Assembly: GCA_030374765.1 (NCBI GenBank)
Contig: JARGXX010000022.1
Location: 930,001 to 994,000 of the forward strand
Length of the DNA: 64,000 nt
Reading direction: 5' to 3'
Source of the DNA: Agarophyton chilense
Lineage: Eukaryota; Rhodophyta; Florideophyceae; Gracilariales; Gracilariaceae
Positions 35,276 to 46,671 of this stretch are shown here, piece by piece. The notes below the pieces were generated by a model, which saw only the letters and a program-made list of their open reading frames with translations, had not been told where the DNA came from and ran no database searches. Every line of letters begins with the position of its first letter. Positions within the stretch are counted from its first letter, which is position 1. The position numbers were made by a program, and so were the translations under genes.

Positions 35276-36268
35276 GACAGTGGAAAACATTGATACATTG
35301 TTAACGATCTTTCCGTGCAAGTTGGTGCTGCCTTTCTCTTTACGTCTGCTCTACAGTTCCTGCGAGAAACTCATGGCTGGAATATGCTTATTGAATCCAA
35401 ACAGAAATCGAAAAGTGCTCTGCAGAATAATGGGCTTGGAAATGCATCTACCAGTCAGGAGACGTTTGTCGTACAAAGTGACACCAAAAACAGTCCGAAA
35501 AACTGTCAGTTTGCGTTGCAATCAGGTATTTAACAAAATACCTAATTCGGTTTGACGCGAAAAAGCACCCTTTTTGTAAGAAAAGATCACCAGAGCTTTC
35601 CAAGCAGGTTTCAGCATTACATCGAGAAGCAGAAGGTATATGGGTGCTAGCAGAGGCATCCAACAAACGCAAAAAACTGTTTGAAATTATCTTCAAGTTG
35701 AGCAAAAGCAATTTATGGTAAACTTGTTTTCTATGCCTGGTACAGAACCTGGCCTGCGCATAAGGTTTTCAAAAATCACACTGCAGCAAGCCCTTAAGAA
35801 GCTTGAAGTGAACTATATCAATGGCATCTCAATCCACCACGCTTTTTCTTTCGCGGTCTTATACTCCTCTGCAAATATACAACTCACTGTCACACTGAAA
35901 ACCGCTCAAATTAAGAAGGGGAGCGGCGATGTTGATGTTTCTGCTGCTTCAGAAAACCAGGGAGTGATGACTGTCGAGAATGGTAGATAATTTGTCTCTT
36001 TGGACACTGAAAAGGAGGCTGGAAATGCTCTGTTGTCGTTATGTTTCGACGAAGTGAACTTCTCTATATCATTGTTGTGAAATTAGCATGTGGTCCGTTC
36101 AGGAAAACTGGGGTTGGGAAAAAGCCTAGCTCGCTTCGCTATGCAATTTCCATATGTTTCCCAGTAGAGCCTCTTCAAGATTTCTCTGTTGTTCCTTGAC
36201 CTTCACGTCATCTGATATTGTAGCATGAGACTCGAGGTGCTGCGCGACAAAACCATTTCTAATCCGCT
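35276..36268. other. No recognised gene
   Basis: Short frames on both strands (up to ~147 codons, partly overlapping the B2 repeat). No motif is recognised. A 91-codon plus-strand ORF at 35,715-35,990 has no similarity I can name. Confidence 0.35.
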
Positions 36269-37504
36269 CTAGTAAAAATCGGAATCGCCTTGTTTCTCTG
36301 AGTATATTGCGCTACAACCACCTATAAAGTCGATTGAATGAAGATCACGTCGCACCTCGACAGTCATGTTGTGCAAGATGACACGCGTGTTTGCTATAGA
36401 ACGTATTTTTTCAGCAAACCATAATTCGGAGGCCAAAACCAAGTACTTATACCGACGAAAAAGCACACGTTATAACCGTTCCATGGCCTTAAGTGCTCCT
36501 TCCTGTAGACTGTGAAAGGTTTTTGATTTGTTATAGCCATCACCCTGAGCCATTTTGATAAATACCTTCCAATCCGGATATATACCGTCCGTAAAGTAAT
36601 AAAACCACGTGAACAACTTTCCGTTAATGATAAGTGATGGTTGAATTGGAAGGAATGATCCACGTAAAACCTTTGAGAAATTAGAGTTGATCACCATATG
36701 TTTTGGTCGTTGAAGACCGCTTGCAGCCCAAACTGAAATGACTGCACCCATAAATCCATATCACATAAAACCTCCATGCGTAGGGCAGAGACATCTTCTT
36801 TCCAAGTCATAAGCCCTTGGAGTGCCTTAGGGCAGTTTTTACAGGACAACCCAGCTTAATCTAAACACCCTATAAAACCCCCAAAACGACTTCTAGAAAA
36901 CTTCCTCTCAATCCTTTCCAAGGCCAAAGGTGTCGTCTCGCACAGATACTGATCCTTATACTTATCAATCACAGATTTACAGAATTCTTCAAGACATTTC
37001 GCAGCAGTAGTCTCTGAGAAATCCAAGAGGTAATCAGAGAGATCGGGAAGAATTCCATAGACCATCTGTCTTTTTGCCCAGAGCACTTTCAGTAACGGAG
37101 ATCTACCCAAGGAACCAGTAGTGTTCGGCTGCAAACCTTTCCGAAAGTATTGAGAGATTTGTAGAACATCTGGGGAAATTAGATAGAATATTGCACGGGA
37201 CATACAAAACCAGATTTCGAACATTTCCTCATTCTGATGCGGCCGGTATTGCTTAGTTCCAGGTCTTTGCTCGTCCGCGGGCCAAAAATACTTTTGCATA
37301 TAGTACCTATGCAGCAGCCTTATCGCGAAGTATTTTATGGGTTTTTCCAGGGGCGGACCCCACTGCATTCCCTATCGGCACAGTGTCAAACACTACAAGT
37401 TTGACCATCTGTATCCACAAGATTACGCTTATTTCTGCCTCAAGCTCAAACTTGCCTTCCGGTACATATTCTCTCAACATGTTGTATCCCTCTTCTCGTT
37501 GCAA
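36269..37504 (-). pseudogene. PIF/Harbinger-like DDE transposase pseudogene
   Basis: On the minus strand, an N-terminal part (37,368-36,856) has the family's LLRMLAY-like region and a conserved AAKCLEEFCKSVIDKY helix, followed by a GGFIGCLD segment with the first catalytic Asp. A second frame (36,751-36,470) carries the hallmark YYFTDGIYPDWKVF (~36,570-36,605) and LQEGALKAMERL. A third (36,466-36,269) has ELWFAEKIRSIAN, then ILHNMTVE. In intact relatives these blocks lie in one ~400-residue protein; here a stop follows GCLD at ~36,856 and at least two frame changes separate the blocks. Terminal inverted repeats and the usual companion Myb-like protein were not identified. Superfamily confidence is good from the DGIYP and LHNM motifs. 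Confidence 0.8.
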
Positions 37505-38800
37505 AGACTAACTGTCCACGGACGGTAGCTCGATTGGATAGTCCAAGTCAGTTATATCCAAGGCGGAAAGTTTAATATGCCTTATAAACTTACAAATCAG
37601 AGACCGGATCATTATTTTCTGTCGATTTGGTGAGTGCTACGGGAAAGTAGAGACGAGAAAAGAAAGAAACCCGCTTCAGTAGATGGCGTAGATTATAAAA
37701 ATGACAGCAGAGTAAGAAGCAAAAGTGCAATGATAACAATTCATTCGATTGTATTTCTTTGCGTGTTAACAATACATTCGATGGTCTTTCTTTGCGTGTT
37801 CATAAGGTAAATGAAGCGGATTTAGGAATCGAGATTCGTTGAATATGAACGTCTTTCGACATACCAGAAAAGAGTCAAATGTTCTTTGCGAATCGCGCTT
37901 CACTCTCGTAGGGTTTATCGGCCACAGAAAGTACAGAATGGAAGTGGTATCCGTAGGAATACAAGTATAACAACGAAAGCGAAGGACAAGGTGCCTGAAG
38001 AGGATCCTCGCTCTGGGAGATGTTGGAATGGACCTCAACGTCGGTGCCAAAACGATAGGACAGTATTTCTTCCACACGTTCCATACGATATGGATTGAAA
38101 CTATGAATTGGTTGCCATGCTCTAAAAATTGGGATGTGGTCCATAGCTCTTCATCTAATTGCAGAAGATGATTCAATTATGAAAGAGTTTTTTCTTTGCA
38201 GAGAGCAAAAGAACTGTAGGTGACCACAGAGTGATAGGTATTCTTCTTTTCTTCTTAGAAACAGTCCATTTTTTAGTCCAATATGCCTCCCGCGAGGTTC
38301 CGCATCCAGCAGAAACTACGGCCAGCATACGGTCGTGGTCATGATCCCAAAGATAGGTAGGTGGGAGAATTATTTTACGCGTTAGAGCGGACGCGAGAAA
38401 CACATCATGAGAACCATCTACAACGTAGCGCCTTGTTCTTGAGCTAAACATTCGAAGTTCTATATCTCTGGGGGCAAACGAACCCCTTAATTTTTTGTTA
38501 AAGTACGGAATCCCTTCCATCATTTTGCGTCTGACCTTACAATTCATGAGAGGGTAGAGTGGCAGACGAGCATAGATGGCAGTCGCAGAACGAAAGCAGT
38601 CTCACTCGCGGTGATCACGATTCATTTTAGAGTTAATGCAGCTCTCTCTATAGACATATGCTTTACATCACCAGGTGTAATGGATGATGTGAGGCACAGA
38701 ACCATTTTCGTAAAACGCAAAGAAGATCCACCACACAAACCACCTTTAGACACCAGAGAACAAAAGTGCCCCATAAGCTGAAACCGCCTGTACGAGATTT
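37505..38800 (-). other. Cluster of short unassigned minus-strand ORFs
   Basis: Frames of 136 codons (37,766-38,176) and 124 codons (38,173-38,547) overlap by a few bases and are both on the minus strand. The second encodes a charged protein with YLWDHDHDRMLAVVSAG. They may be pieces of one decayed gene upstream of the Harbinger-like pseudogene, but I recognise no family. No claim of function. Confidence 0.25.
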
Positions 38801-41090
38801 GCAAAATTCACATCATATACGCACTACGATAAAGCCTTATTACCTCGTGCTTAAGCAGAGCACAGAATATTTTCCGTGCGTTCCAAAACAGACTAGTCAT
38901 ACGGTATAAAATACTTCAATGAATTAAGTTCACAAGCAGAAAAATTGGCAATAGCCTGAGTAGCGATTGTTTCTGTGTGCAGCTGCAGTGATAGAACACG
39001 GGGTTACCCTTCAACTAAACACAACATGAAAGATCCTCTTTTTAAACGGCATATTGTTCGTCTCGGTTGTGATTTAAGTGAAAGTAGCACAAAAACCCTG
39101 TGAATAAATATTCAGAATATCTCTGAATACTTGTTTGGATGCATTGGAAATCTTGCTACATTTCTGCACAAAAACTTCCCGAAAGTATTCCGTAGACACT
39201 GCGATATGGAAATGGTTTAAATCTCTTTAAGTAGTTCTTTTTTCTTTGTGGAAGTCTTAGAACGCATTATTGATTGTGTATGTTAATCTCTCTGCAATGG
39301 TATCGCAAAACTGTAGAGCAATCCCAAAGGGAGAAATACCTCTCGGGTGTTCGAGTCCCGCTCTCACGAAGAGAGGTAACTCAGCGAACGAGCCTTCGTG
39401 CCATCGATGTGTGGGTGTAAGACCACAGTGGTTCAGGCAATATCTACGAAGGTGATGAACCCAGGAAAAGGGGAAGAATCAAAGGGAGAACCAAGGACAA
39501 GGATATTCCGTGGACAACCGCAAAATGTAGGGCGAAATAGGACGCACGACCAAGCGTACAGACCTATGAAACGGGTATCCACACTGAATAACCGAAACCA
39601 AGACGGAGAAAAATAACACTATACAGGGGCGGTGTACCAGGAAAACCAACAAAAGAAAGAAACACACCAATAACAATGGTAGAGTGACGACTGAGCTTCC
39701 CGAGGGCATAGATTAGACAAACTGGTCGCTGACCCTCCCGTTAAGAGACGGAGCCTCGCGTAGGCGACATAATTTAGACCAAAGCACTCGGTTACCATTA
39801 ACTTGGTGGTAGCAATGGCGGTGAAGCCATCCCTTAAGTCTATTATAGACAGTGAACTACGAGTGTAGACTATAGTAGTGCAAACTAACCCTGGTCCATA
39901 CACGCATCATGTCTGTAACCCCAGCCTTGCACGTCCATCCGTCCACTACGGTTCTACTGTAGAGACTTAAATAACATACCTTCTAAGGTGTCTAAAACAC
40001 TAAAAACTAATATTACCCATAAATGACGTGACGTGGTCTCCAATACATCGGATGCCATATGAATGGTGCCCCGACCGGTTATACACGCACGCGTTGCTCC
40101 ACAAGAACAGACAAAAAACTCTTCTTCATTGTTTTTTTCAATTAAACACTACGAGTGAATGCTGTGCCCGAAGAAACCTATGAGCATATCTTGCATGAAA
40201 TAGTTATGGGTGCCAAATCACAGGCTGTTGTAGTATAGTGGCGGAACCGTGCGGATGAGCGGGAAAGGCGTACCGAACAGACGGCAATGTGGACAAGTCT
40301 GTTAACGGCCACCCGCTCACGTGGGGCTGCCTCCAACCCGAACGGAGATGCTGAGGCTGAACAAGTAGACGATAAGATTGGAAGGAACGCCTCACTGCAG
40401 AAAGAATGACGTAATAACGGCAGAGGTACACGTAGATGAGCACTGGTGCATCATTAGTAGTTGTTTTATTTTTTTAGTTAGACTAGGGTAGGCTTTACAG
40501 TAAGGCCTGTGCTTTGCGGCCCCTTAGTACCCGAGCTCGGCAGCCACCATTGGCAGTAAACGGTAAACACGCCTATCCTTTTGCCTTTGTCGTCTGCGCA
40601 GATCAGTGGCTATTTTGAACGGTCTTAAGACAGGTTACCGAGCCATCCCTCCCCTCCGCACGTCCTTGACCGTGCCTGGCGGCAGCGACCGCCCATTCTA
40701 CCTAGAGCCAATCGGTTCTGTCGTGCTTACGGGTGATACGCTCACACACGACGCTCGACCGCTCGGTACAGTTCTCCTTTTAGGAACTTTCTCACAGCCA
40801 TCCTTTGTTTGCATTTATATTGCGTACAGAGAAAAACTTTAGTGTCCAGGTTAAGATTACACTGAAAAGATGATGAACAATTCTTCAATTGTCGACAGCC
40901 GAGTATGAAAGCTTGTGCAGCAATGCAAAGTGCAATTGTTTGCAAGGCTGATGTAGAGGTTACAACCCAAACGGACATAATTTTATGGGTGTTTCAATGG
41001 TCTGGCTTCAAACAAGAATAAAAGGTGGGCTATAAAGGATCCTGAAATCTTCATAATTGCGTGTTGCACTGACAGATTTTGAAGGACAAT
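38801..41090. other. Long non-coding, repeat-like stretch
   Basis: No frame above ~95 codons and no protein motif. A tRNA T-arm-like word (CGGGTGTTCGAGTCCCG) at ~39,345 could be a pol III B-box of a decayed SINE. 40,480-40,800 is GC-rich and LTR-like in composition but has no partner in the window. Confidence 0.3.
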
Positions 41091-41099
41091 GCCCTTCAA

Positions 41100-41965
41100 G
41101 GGGGTTTCTTCGCAGGACTTAGGAAGTTCGCTGGCTTGAGGACTAGCTTGGTCTATGACAAGCTATACCGCTATTGCGTGCTGACGGCCGGTTAGGACCA
41201 AAAGTGCACACGGATGGAACACGTGGACTGCACGGATGCCAACGCTCGAGTACGAGGCGTGCCACACGTGGCCCGGATTCTACCTAATGGTTAATATTTT
41301 TTAGTAGTTTTTAGTAATTATTTAGCTACGCTATCGCTATTTAGTGTCTATTTTTCGGGCGCGCGCCCACTGTCAGGGGCCGCGCGCCACACTACTTAGG
41401 AGGTTGAGCACTGCTCCCTAGTAAACACCCTCTTGGGAGACGAAGGAGGGAGCCTTGGCTCTGAACTCTTCGCCTTCTGCGCGTCTTCACCGCATACTGC
41501 GTGAGCGCCCGTCGCACGTTAGTTCATCCACCCCTCTGTCGACCAGAGCGCTACCACCACCGTGGGTTCATATTTAATCACCGACACTTGTCGTAGTCTC
41601 GCCCCTGTATAGGGTTTCGCCCCCGTTTCCTTTTGTTCTCCTTTTTGGCTCTCGGGAGTGACCGCCTCACTCACCCCACTCGTCCACCTCATACGAGTGT
41701 TTCCTCGCTCCTTTTCCGACAATCGCCGTGGTACCGCTCCGCCTAGGATTGGTCACACCCCGGACTGTGCCTTGCTAACCTTAACACTCTAGGTATATCC
41801 CGCCGGATTGGCCTCGGTCTTACACCCGACTCCGTCGTGCCTTTCCAGAGTGGCTCTGTTTCTGTGGTCCGCTGGGACGCGTCTCCTCCGCCTAAGGCGT
41901 GTCTCTCAAGAGAGGAAGATCCCGAACATCTTCGTGGTGTCTCCGCTCCAAGCGATGTCCTACAG
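41100..41965 (+). repeat. Solo LTR related to Gypsy A/D LTRs
   Basis: The 3' half aligns by eye with the Gypsy A LTRs: CGGTCTTACACCCGACTCCGTC here against CGGGCTTAAATCCCGACTTC there, and GAAGATCCCGAACATCTTCG against GAAGATACAGAACGTCTTCG at 26,600. Composition and the TTTTTGGCTCTCGGG word resemble the Gypsy D LTR read on its own strand. No gag or pol lies beside it, so it is most simply a solo LTR; the left boundary is uncertain. Confidence 0.55.
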
Positions 41966-42231
41966 ATTTGCACAATTTGTAGACTGAGGATTCTTTTTTT
42001 TTAATGAGGCGTGGGTTAATCGCGTCGCGATAATGTGACGACAGCCAATACGAGACAGAAGGAAATAAAGTCTTTTTCAAAAAAACATATCCGTTGGCCG
42101 GAATTTCTAAAATTTCACGTTTTCACTATAAAAAAGCTATCTAAATCAGTGCGTAAAACATTTGAAGTGAAAATACTTTTTCAAAACATAATAATTATTG
42201 CATCATGTTTATTCTAAGTCTGGTTTATGTT

Positions 42232-43206
42232 TTAGCTTCTGTAGCCTTTAAAACGCATATAAATCGCTGATGTATTGGTTGTTATAGAAAGGTTGACAGC
42301 GTTTCTTTCAATCTTTTCCAAGAAATCTTTGATATTATATTTCAAATAAAAAACTGTATTAAATTGCTTTCCTTGCTTATGATCTGTTCTGGCGAACATT
42401 CCACAAATATGTTCAATAGGGTTTAGAATAGGAGAGTGCGTAAGCCATTCTACAACCGACCTATTTAGACTATTAAACCACTGTTTCATAGAATTAGACT
42501 TACGAAAAGGTGCATTATCTTGCTGAAAAATGAAAAATGAAATCTTCTCCGTGCATGCGATATGCAAAAGGTAGCACATAGTTTGCTAGTATCTCACATT
42601 TCTTTTCAAAGTCAATAATAGTTTTAACAAAAGCCATTTCGATTGCTTCGTTCGTTAGATTTACATCCAAAAACATTAATGATTCTTCTTGTGGATGTCT
42701 GGTCACATTTTTTTGCATAGATCAGGCCAATTCCATTTATAGAAATCTGGGCCATAAAATTTGAAATTTTTTGTCTAAAAAGGTAAAAGTATTCCATTCA
42801 GTTTTTTTGAATTATACTTTAGGCACATAATTCTACACGATTATATTTTCGATTATCTTATAATAACTCTTTCCTTGTTTTCGTGTACTTGAATAAAATT
42901 TGACCGGTGCTTTCATGCTTTAGAGTAAATCACGATAGAGACAAGTTTAGAATTTTACAATTTTCCCGCAAGATAAAGAGTTACGCCATAATTTTTGCTG
43001 TATTACATGCTTATTTGTTAGAGATAGTGACCTAGAATGGCTGGTTGAACGCTTTTTCCGTATATACCGGGGCTTTTTATGAAGTTGCTGATTGTTTTTG
43101 GGCTGCGCTTGAGTTTTCGGACTATATCTGCTGGAACCATACCCTGATTTACTAATTCTATTATTTGCAGCTGTTCAGAACCTGTCAAAGGCGTGCCACG
43201 AGCCAT
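42232..43206 (-). pseudogene. Tc1/mariner transposase pseudogene
   Basis: On the minus strand, 43,206-43,018 encodes an N-terminal helix-turn-helix of the Tc3 type (ARGTPLTGSEQLQIIELVNQ, then VRKLKRSPKTISNFIKSP). Around 42,760-42,700 GPDFYKWNWPDL corresponds to the block after the first catalytic Asp, interrupted by a stop. Then 42,718-42,515 has EILANYVLPFAYRMHGEDFIF and, after a frame change near 42,540, 42,579-42,232 has IFQQDNAPFRKSN with the second Asp and SPILNPIEHICGM with the third acidic residue (normally SPDLNPIE). Total span is about a full-length transposase. Flanking A/T-rich DNA to 42,000 and 43,230 likely includes degraded termini. Inactive DNA transposon. Confidence 0.85.
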
Positions 43207-43723
43207 AATTGAGCTAATGATTGTATAAAGGATATACCTTGTTTTTGACTTCGTGGTTTTTATTTGCTGTGAAATATGCTCTACAGTACGTGAAATGCCT
43301 TTTTGGCGCAGTTTTTGTCAAGGGATATGTTTTTGAAACGCACTGTAACTGTCGCGGTAATCGCGACTTTACCGTTTTGAGATCAACGCGCGCTTTGGTT
43401 GAGAACAGTGCTTGTAAACAAGAGGTACGGGTCGCATCTTTTCGGATATGAACAGATTTTCATATTTATCTGCTGCTTGTCGTTTTGTAGCAAAACCTGA
43501 CCATTGGGTCATGCACAACAGTCCGGGTATCGTCGCGAAACCTTTCTCGAGGAAAAGCGTGCTTCATTTTTGTTGCCAACGCAGGTAAGGAGTTCTTGCA
43601 AGGATTCCGGTAGAGATATATAATCTTCAAAGCGAAGTTTTCAGTTTTCAAAGAACGTGGCTTCGGCGACACCTGCAGATATATATATATATGTACCAGG
43701 AATAAGGCACAGAAAAGCGCACA

Positions 43724-44787
43724 ATGCACTGGAAACAAATGGACTTCAAGACAGGAGCTTTCTGTGAGCCGCCCTTGTCCTGGGCGAAATGTAATGTTCT
43801 TCGTAGCAGAACAAGTACGCATCTTCGACGACGGAGATTCTCATGTCAACAGAACCCCACTTTACCAGACTCGACACGGAAGTCCATGACAAAGCTTGAC
43901 CCTAGAAGTCGAACACGGGAAGAAAACGAAATCAAAGCCCCCAGCGTGAAAGACGTCGTCAGCGAACCTGTTCCGGATCGAATCGATTGGAGATTTGCAG
44001 GACCACCATTACAAAACGGATCGCTGCCAGCTATTTTGTACTTGTCCTTGACCGCTGAGCAGTCTCTGGAACTGGATCCGTTCAACCAATTTGTTAAGTT
44101 TCTCAGTCCTTCCACGCAGTCAAGTTTTCGGGTGTTTTCAGTTACTCTACCGTTCCATACATCAGACATGACAGAAAACGAGGCTGCATTCGAAAAGTGG
44201 GCGGACACGTATAAGGCTGGTGGCGATTTAGTATCCGGATTTGTGCGAAAAGTCAATTCAACTCTTGATACGTTCATCGAGTCGGGGTTCGTTAGCGAGG
44301 GGCGTATCTATGTTGCCGGCCTCAGCCGGGGGGGTCTTCTGGCTGCTCATATTGCCACAGCTAACCGCAACGTTCAAGTGTGTCTCGGATTCGCACCTGT
44401 AACGGTTCTTCACTACCTGGAAGAATTTGCCGATCTGGATCTATTCCCAGAACGGGCCCAACAAAAGATTCATCGTGCATCACTGCTTCATGACCGCGTT
44501 GTGAGAGGATTAGTATCTATTCCATTACGGTTCTATATGGGAAACTCCGATACTCGAGTTGGCACGAAGAATGCGTTCGAATTAGTTCATCTGTTGGCGG
44601 AACGTTCTGTCGAAAAGGGGGTGCGATCACCGCCCCATGAGTTCATTATGTATTGCAGGTACGTTCAAAACGGTAAGAGATGCAAGTTGCGAGATTTGTT
44701 TTTTGTCTAACGGGCTCGTGTGTTTATCTCTTCTTTTTGTTTTATTTAATCAGTGTGGGGAAGCAGGGACATGGTACTCCACCGTAA
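43724..44787 (+). CDS. Alpha/beta hydrolase, two exons (43,724-44,658 and 44,754-44,787)
   Basis: Exon 1 encodes a hydrolase-fold protein with the nucleophile elbow GLSRGG (Ser nucleophile, ~residue 202) preceded by a beta-strand RIYVAG. FAPVT and FYMGNSDTRVG segments follow; the latter normally holds the acid residue (Asp). The catalytic His is absent from the continuous frame, but a 95-nt intron (44,659-44,753; donor GTACGTTC, acceptor TTTAATCAG) joins it to VGKQGHGTPP, which supplies the GHGTPP end typical of the family. This gives ~322 residues. The substrate is unknown; bacterial and algal relatives are annotated only as hydrolases or peptidases. The N-terminus (HLRRRRFSCQQN) is Arg-rich and could be an organelle-targeting sequence. 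A TA repeat at ~43,680-43,692 lies just upstream and could serve as a TATA element. Confidence 0.82.
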
Positions 44788-45139
44788 GTCAACGACGCCA
44801 TTGTGTTGGGTTGCTAGTCGAGGTGTTTTGTGTATTAGTGGAGGAGCTTAGATTGCTGACTGACGTTGTGTGTTTTTCGCGATGCGTGTGTTGGCAGGGA
44901 TGTTTTTCGAGCCGGGGCAGAATACATGCTTTCACAGTTGGGGCAATCTCAACAAAGATAGACATGAACTTTGCAACGAGAGAAGCGGCGTTAGTGTTTT
45001 ACGGTAACAGAATGAGGGGGGGGAGGCTATAAAGCGCCAGCATGGTCAAGTGCAGATAGTAAAAAACAATTGGTGCTCTAAGGCAACATTAAACAGGCGT
45101 TGATGTGGAATGATGCACGAGCAGTAAATATTATAAGGT

Positions 45140-45811
45140 TTAGACATACATGACATTGTTGACGTTACCCTCCGAATCAGTCTCGATAGGTTTAGTAACA
45201 TCGTAAAACCATTTTCCATCCACAATGAACTTGTACAAATGCTTTCCAGGGGGCAAGGGTAAAGCAAGCGCGTAAGACCCATCTGTGGTGCAGAGGGGAT
45301 GGTGTTGCTTCCAATCACAGAAGGAACCGGTGACGAGAACGTTTGTTCCCATGCGAGGAGTCCACTGCAGTGTGACATTTGGGCTTGTATCCGTTTCGAC
45401 AGCCTGTTCCGGGCGGGTAGGGGGTATGTCAGGTTGAGGTGCAGCGTTCTCTTTGGAAATGCGCTCGTCAATTTCCCTGACCTTGTCCTTGACAGAGTTG
45501 GAGGGTTTGATATTGGTGTTGAAAGTAGGGGTGGATTCGGGAGAGATCGGTCGAAGAACTTGATAGGGTTCGTAGGGTGTGTGAGAGACTAGCCGCTGGA
45601 CACCATTAGAGTGTTCTGAGAAGGCTTTGGGGGATTTAAATGTAGGGGTTGTCTTTTTGGGGGTTTTGGATGAAGGCGCTGTGCTGTTGGGGGCTGTAGT
45701 GAGTGAGGGGGGGGCTGCAGTAGCTGCTAGATCGGTAGTGGCGTCGGCAGTGGGTTTGGTAGCGGGTTTGGCATTAGGCTTGGAAGTGGTTTTGGGAGTA
45801 AATCTGGGCAT
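45140..45811 (-). CDS. Glycogen/starch-binding-domain (AMPK-beta type CBM) protein
   Basis: I place the start at the ATG at 45,811 (MPRFTPKTTSKP), giving 223 residues; the frame stays open upstream but would run into the next gene. Residues 1-~145 are low-complexity, rich in Thr, Pro, Lys and Ala. The C-terminal ~78 residues are a carbohydrate-binding module of the AMPK-beta/CBM48 kind: LQWTPRMG, VTGSFCDWK (conserved Trp), LPPGKHLYKFIVDGKW (second conserved Trp) and the ending NVNNVMYV. It has no AMPK-beta C-terminal (ASC) domain, so it is not a conventional kinase beta-subunit. A role in binding cytosolic storage glucan is an inference from the domain. Same strand as the DUF2237 gene ~230 bp upstream. 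Confidence 0.8.
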   Translation of the reverse strand: MPRFTPKTTSKPNAKPATKPTADATTDLAATAAPPSLTTAPNSTAPSSKTPKKTTPTFKSPKAFSEHSNGVQRLVSHTPYEPYQVLRPISPESTPTFNTNIKPSNSVKDKVREIDERISKENAAPQPDIPPTRPEQAVETDTSPNVTLQWTPRMGTNVLVTGSFCDWKQHHPLCTTDGSYALALPLPPGKHLYKFIVDGKWFYDVTKPIETDSEGNVNNVMYV

Positions 45812-46041
45812 GGTTGAAAGGGATGGGCGGAGAACAACGAGGGGGGGAAGAAGGAAGAAAGAAGAAGGCGTTGGGCGGGGGGGGGTGAGGGGCGGGAAGA
45901 AGATGAAAGAATTGAAGGGTGGGTGGTGCGGGGAGCAAGTGCAACAGTTGCAACAGCACGCACAGCACAGTGCGGGGCGTAGCGCGCGCTGTGATTGGCG
46001 CAAAAGGACGCGCAAATGGAGCTTTACGCAGTAAACTAACG

Positions 46042-46671
46042 TCACATCACGTCGCCATCGCGCGCGGCATGCGCCCGCAACTGCTCGATAGAAAGCACGT
46101 CCAAGGCGCTCTGATGCGTGGCGGCGAGCACGACAGGCGGTGCCACGTTCGCGTCCAAAGCCTCCTTCCACCGGCTCACACAAAGGCACCATCGATCGCC
46201 ATGACGCAGTCCAGCAAAGCCCCACTGCGGCGCGGCAGTCTGCAGATCATTGCCACGCGCGCGCGAGAACGTCAAAAAGCTCTGCGTCACAATGGCGCAC
46301 ACGGTGTGTTTGCCCACATCGCGCTCGTCGGTGCGACAGAAGCCGTCGCGAAAGAAGCCCGTCATGGGCGCCGCGCTGCAGCACGGCTGCAACGGCTGCG
46401 CTAGAACGTTGAGCGGTGGCGCGTTTGGGCGCGGGGATGCATTACTCGCGCTCATACGTGCCGGGGGAGAGTGCGCTGCGCGCGGGCACGACGGCTTTAC
46501 GGCGAAGCGACGAAGGTACTGCGCGACGCGCGGCGGCTGCGCGAAGGAAGACGCCAGGAACAGCGGCACGGCAAGCGGTGCGAACAAGATTCGACGAGGC
46601 GCCATGCGTGCCTTTTTGGCTTGGCGTCCGGCGGCAGAGACGAATCGGCGCTTCGAATATCGCCGTTGCAT
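46042..46671 (-). CDS. DUF2237 family protein with N-terminal targeting-like extension
   Basis: Residues ~86-205 match the bacterial and algal DUF2237 family almost throughout: PLQPCC, MTGFFRDGFC, DVGKHTVCAIVTQSFL, FSRARGNDLQT, GDRWCLCVSRWKEAL, VAPPVVLAATHQSAL. The biochemical function is unknown; conserved cysteines are present. Bacterial members are ~120 residues, so this one carries a long N-terminal extension. An in-frame ATG at 46,605 (MAPRRILFAPLAVPLFLASSFA) would begin a signal-peptide-like hydrophobic stretch with an SFA cleavage-like site, so that may be the real start. The GC content is very high. Transcribed divergently from the VIP1 homologue across ~270 bp. Confidence 0.85.
   Translation of the reverse strand: MQRRYSKRRFVSAAGRQAKKARMAPRRILFAPLAVPLFLASSFAQPPRVAQYLRRFAVKPSCPRAAHSPPARMSASNASPRPNAPPLNVLAQPLQPCCSAAPMTGFFRDGFCRTDERDVGKHTVCAIVTQSFLTFSRARGNDLQTAAPQWGFAGLRHGDRWCLCVSRWKEALDANVAPPVVLAATHQSALDVLSIEQLRAHAARDGDVM

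Noticed and set aside
39266-39400. A tRNA gene suggested by CGGGTGTTCGAGTCCCG.
   Set aside because: Only the T-arm is convincing; no acceptor stem or anticodon arm can be paired around it, so at most a decayed pol III-derived repeat.
45812-46225. N-terminal extension of the glucan-binding protein.
   Set aside because: The extension is Cys/Arg-rich, overlaps the DUF2237 coding region, and a good ATG exists at 45,811.
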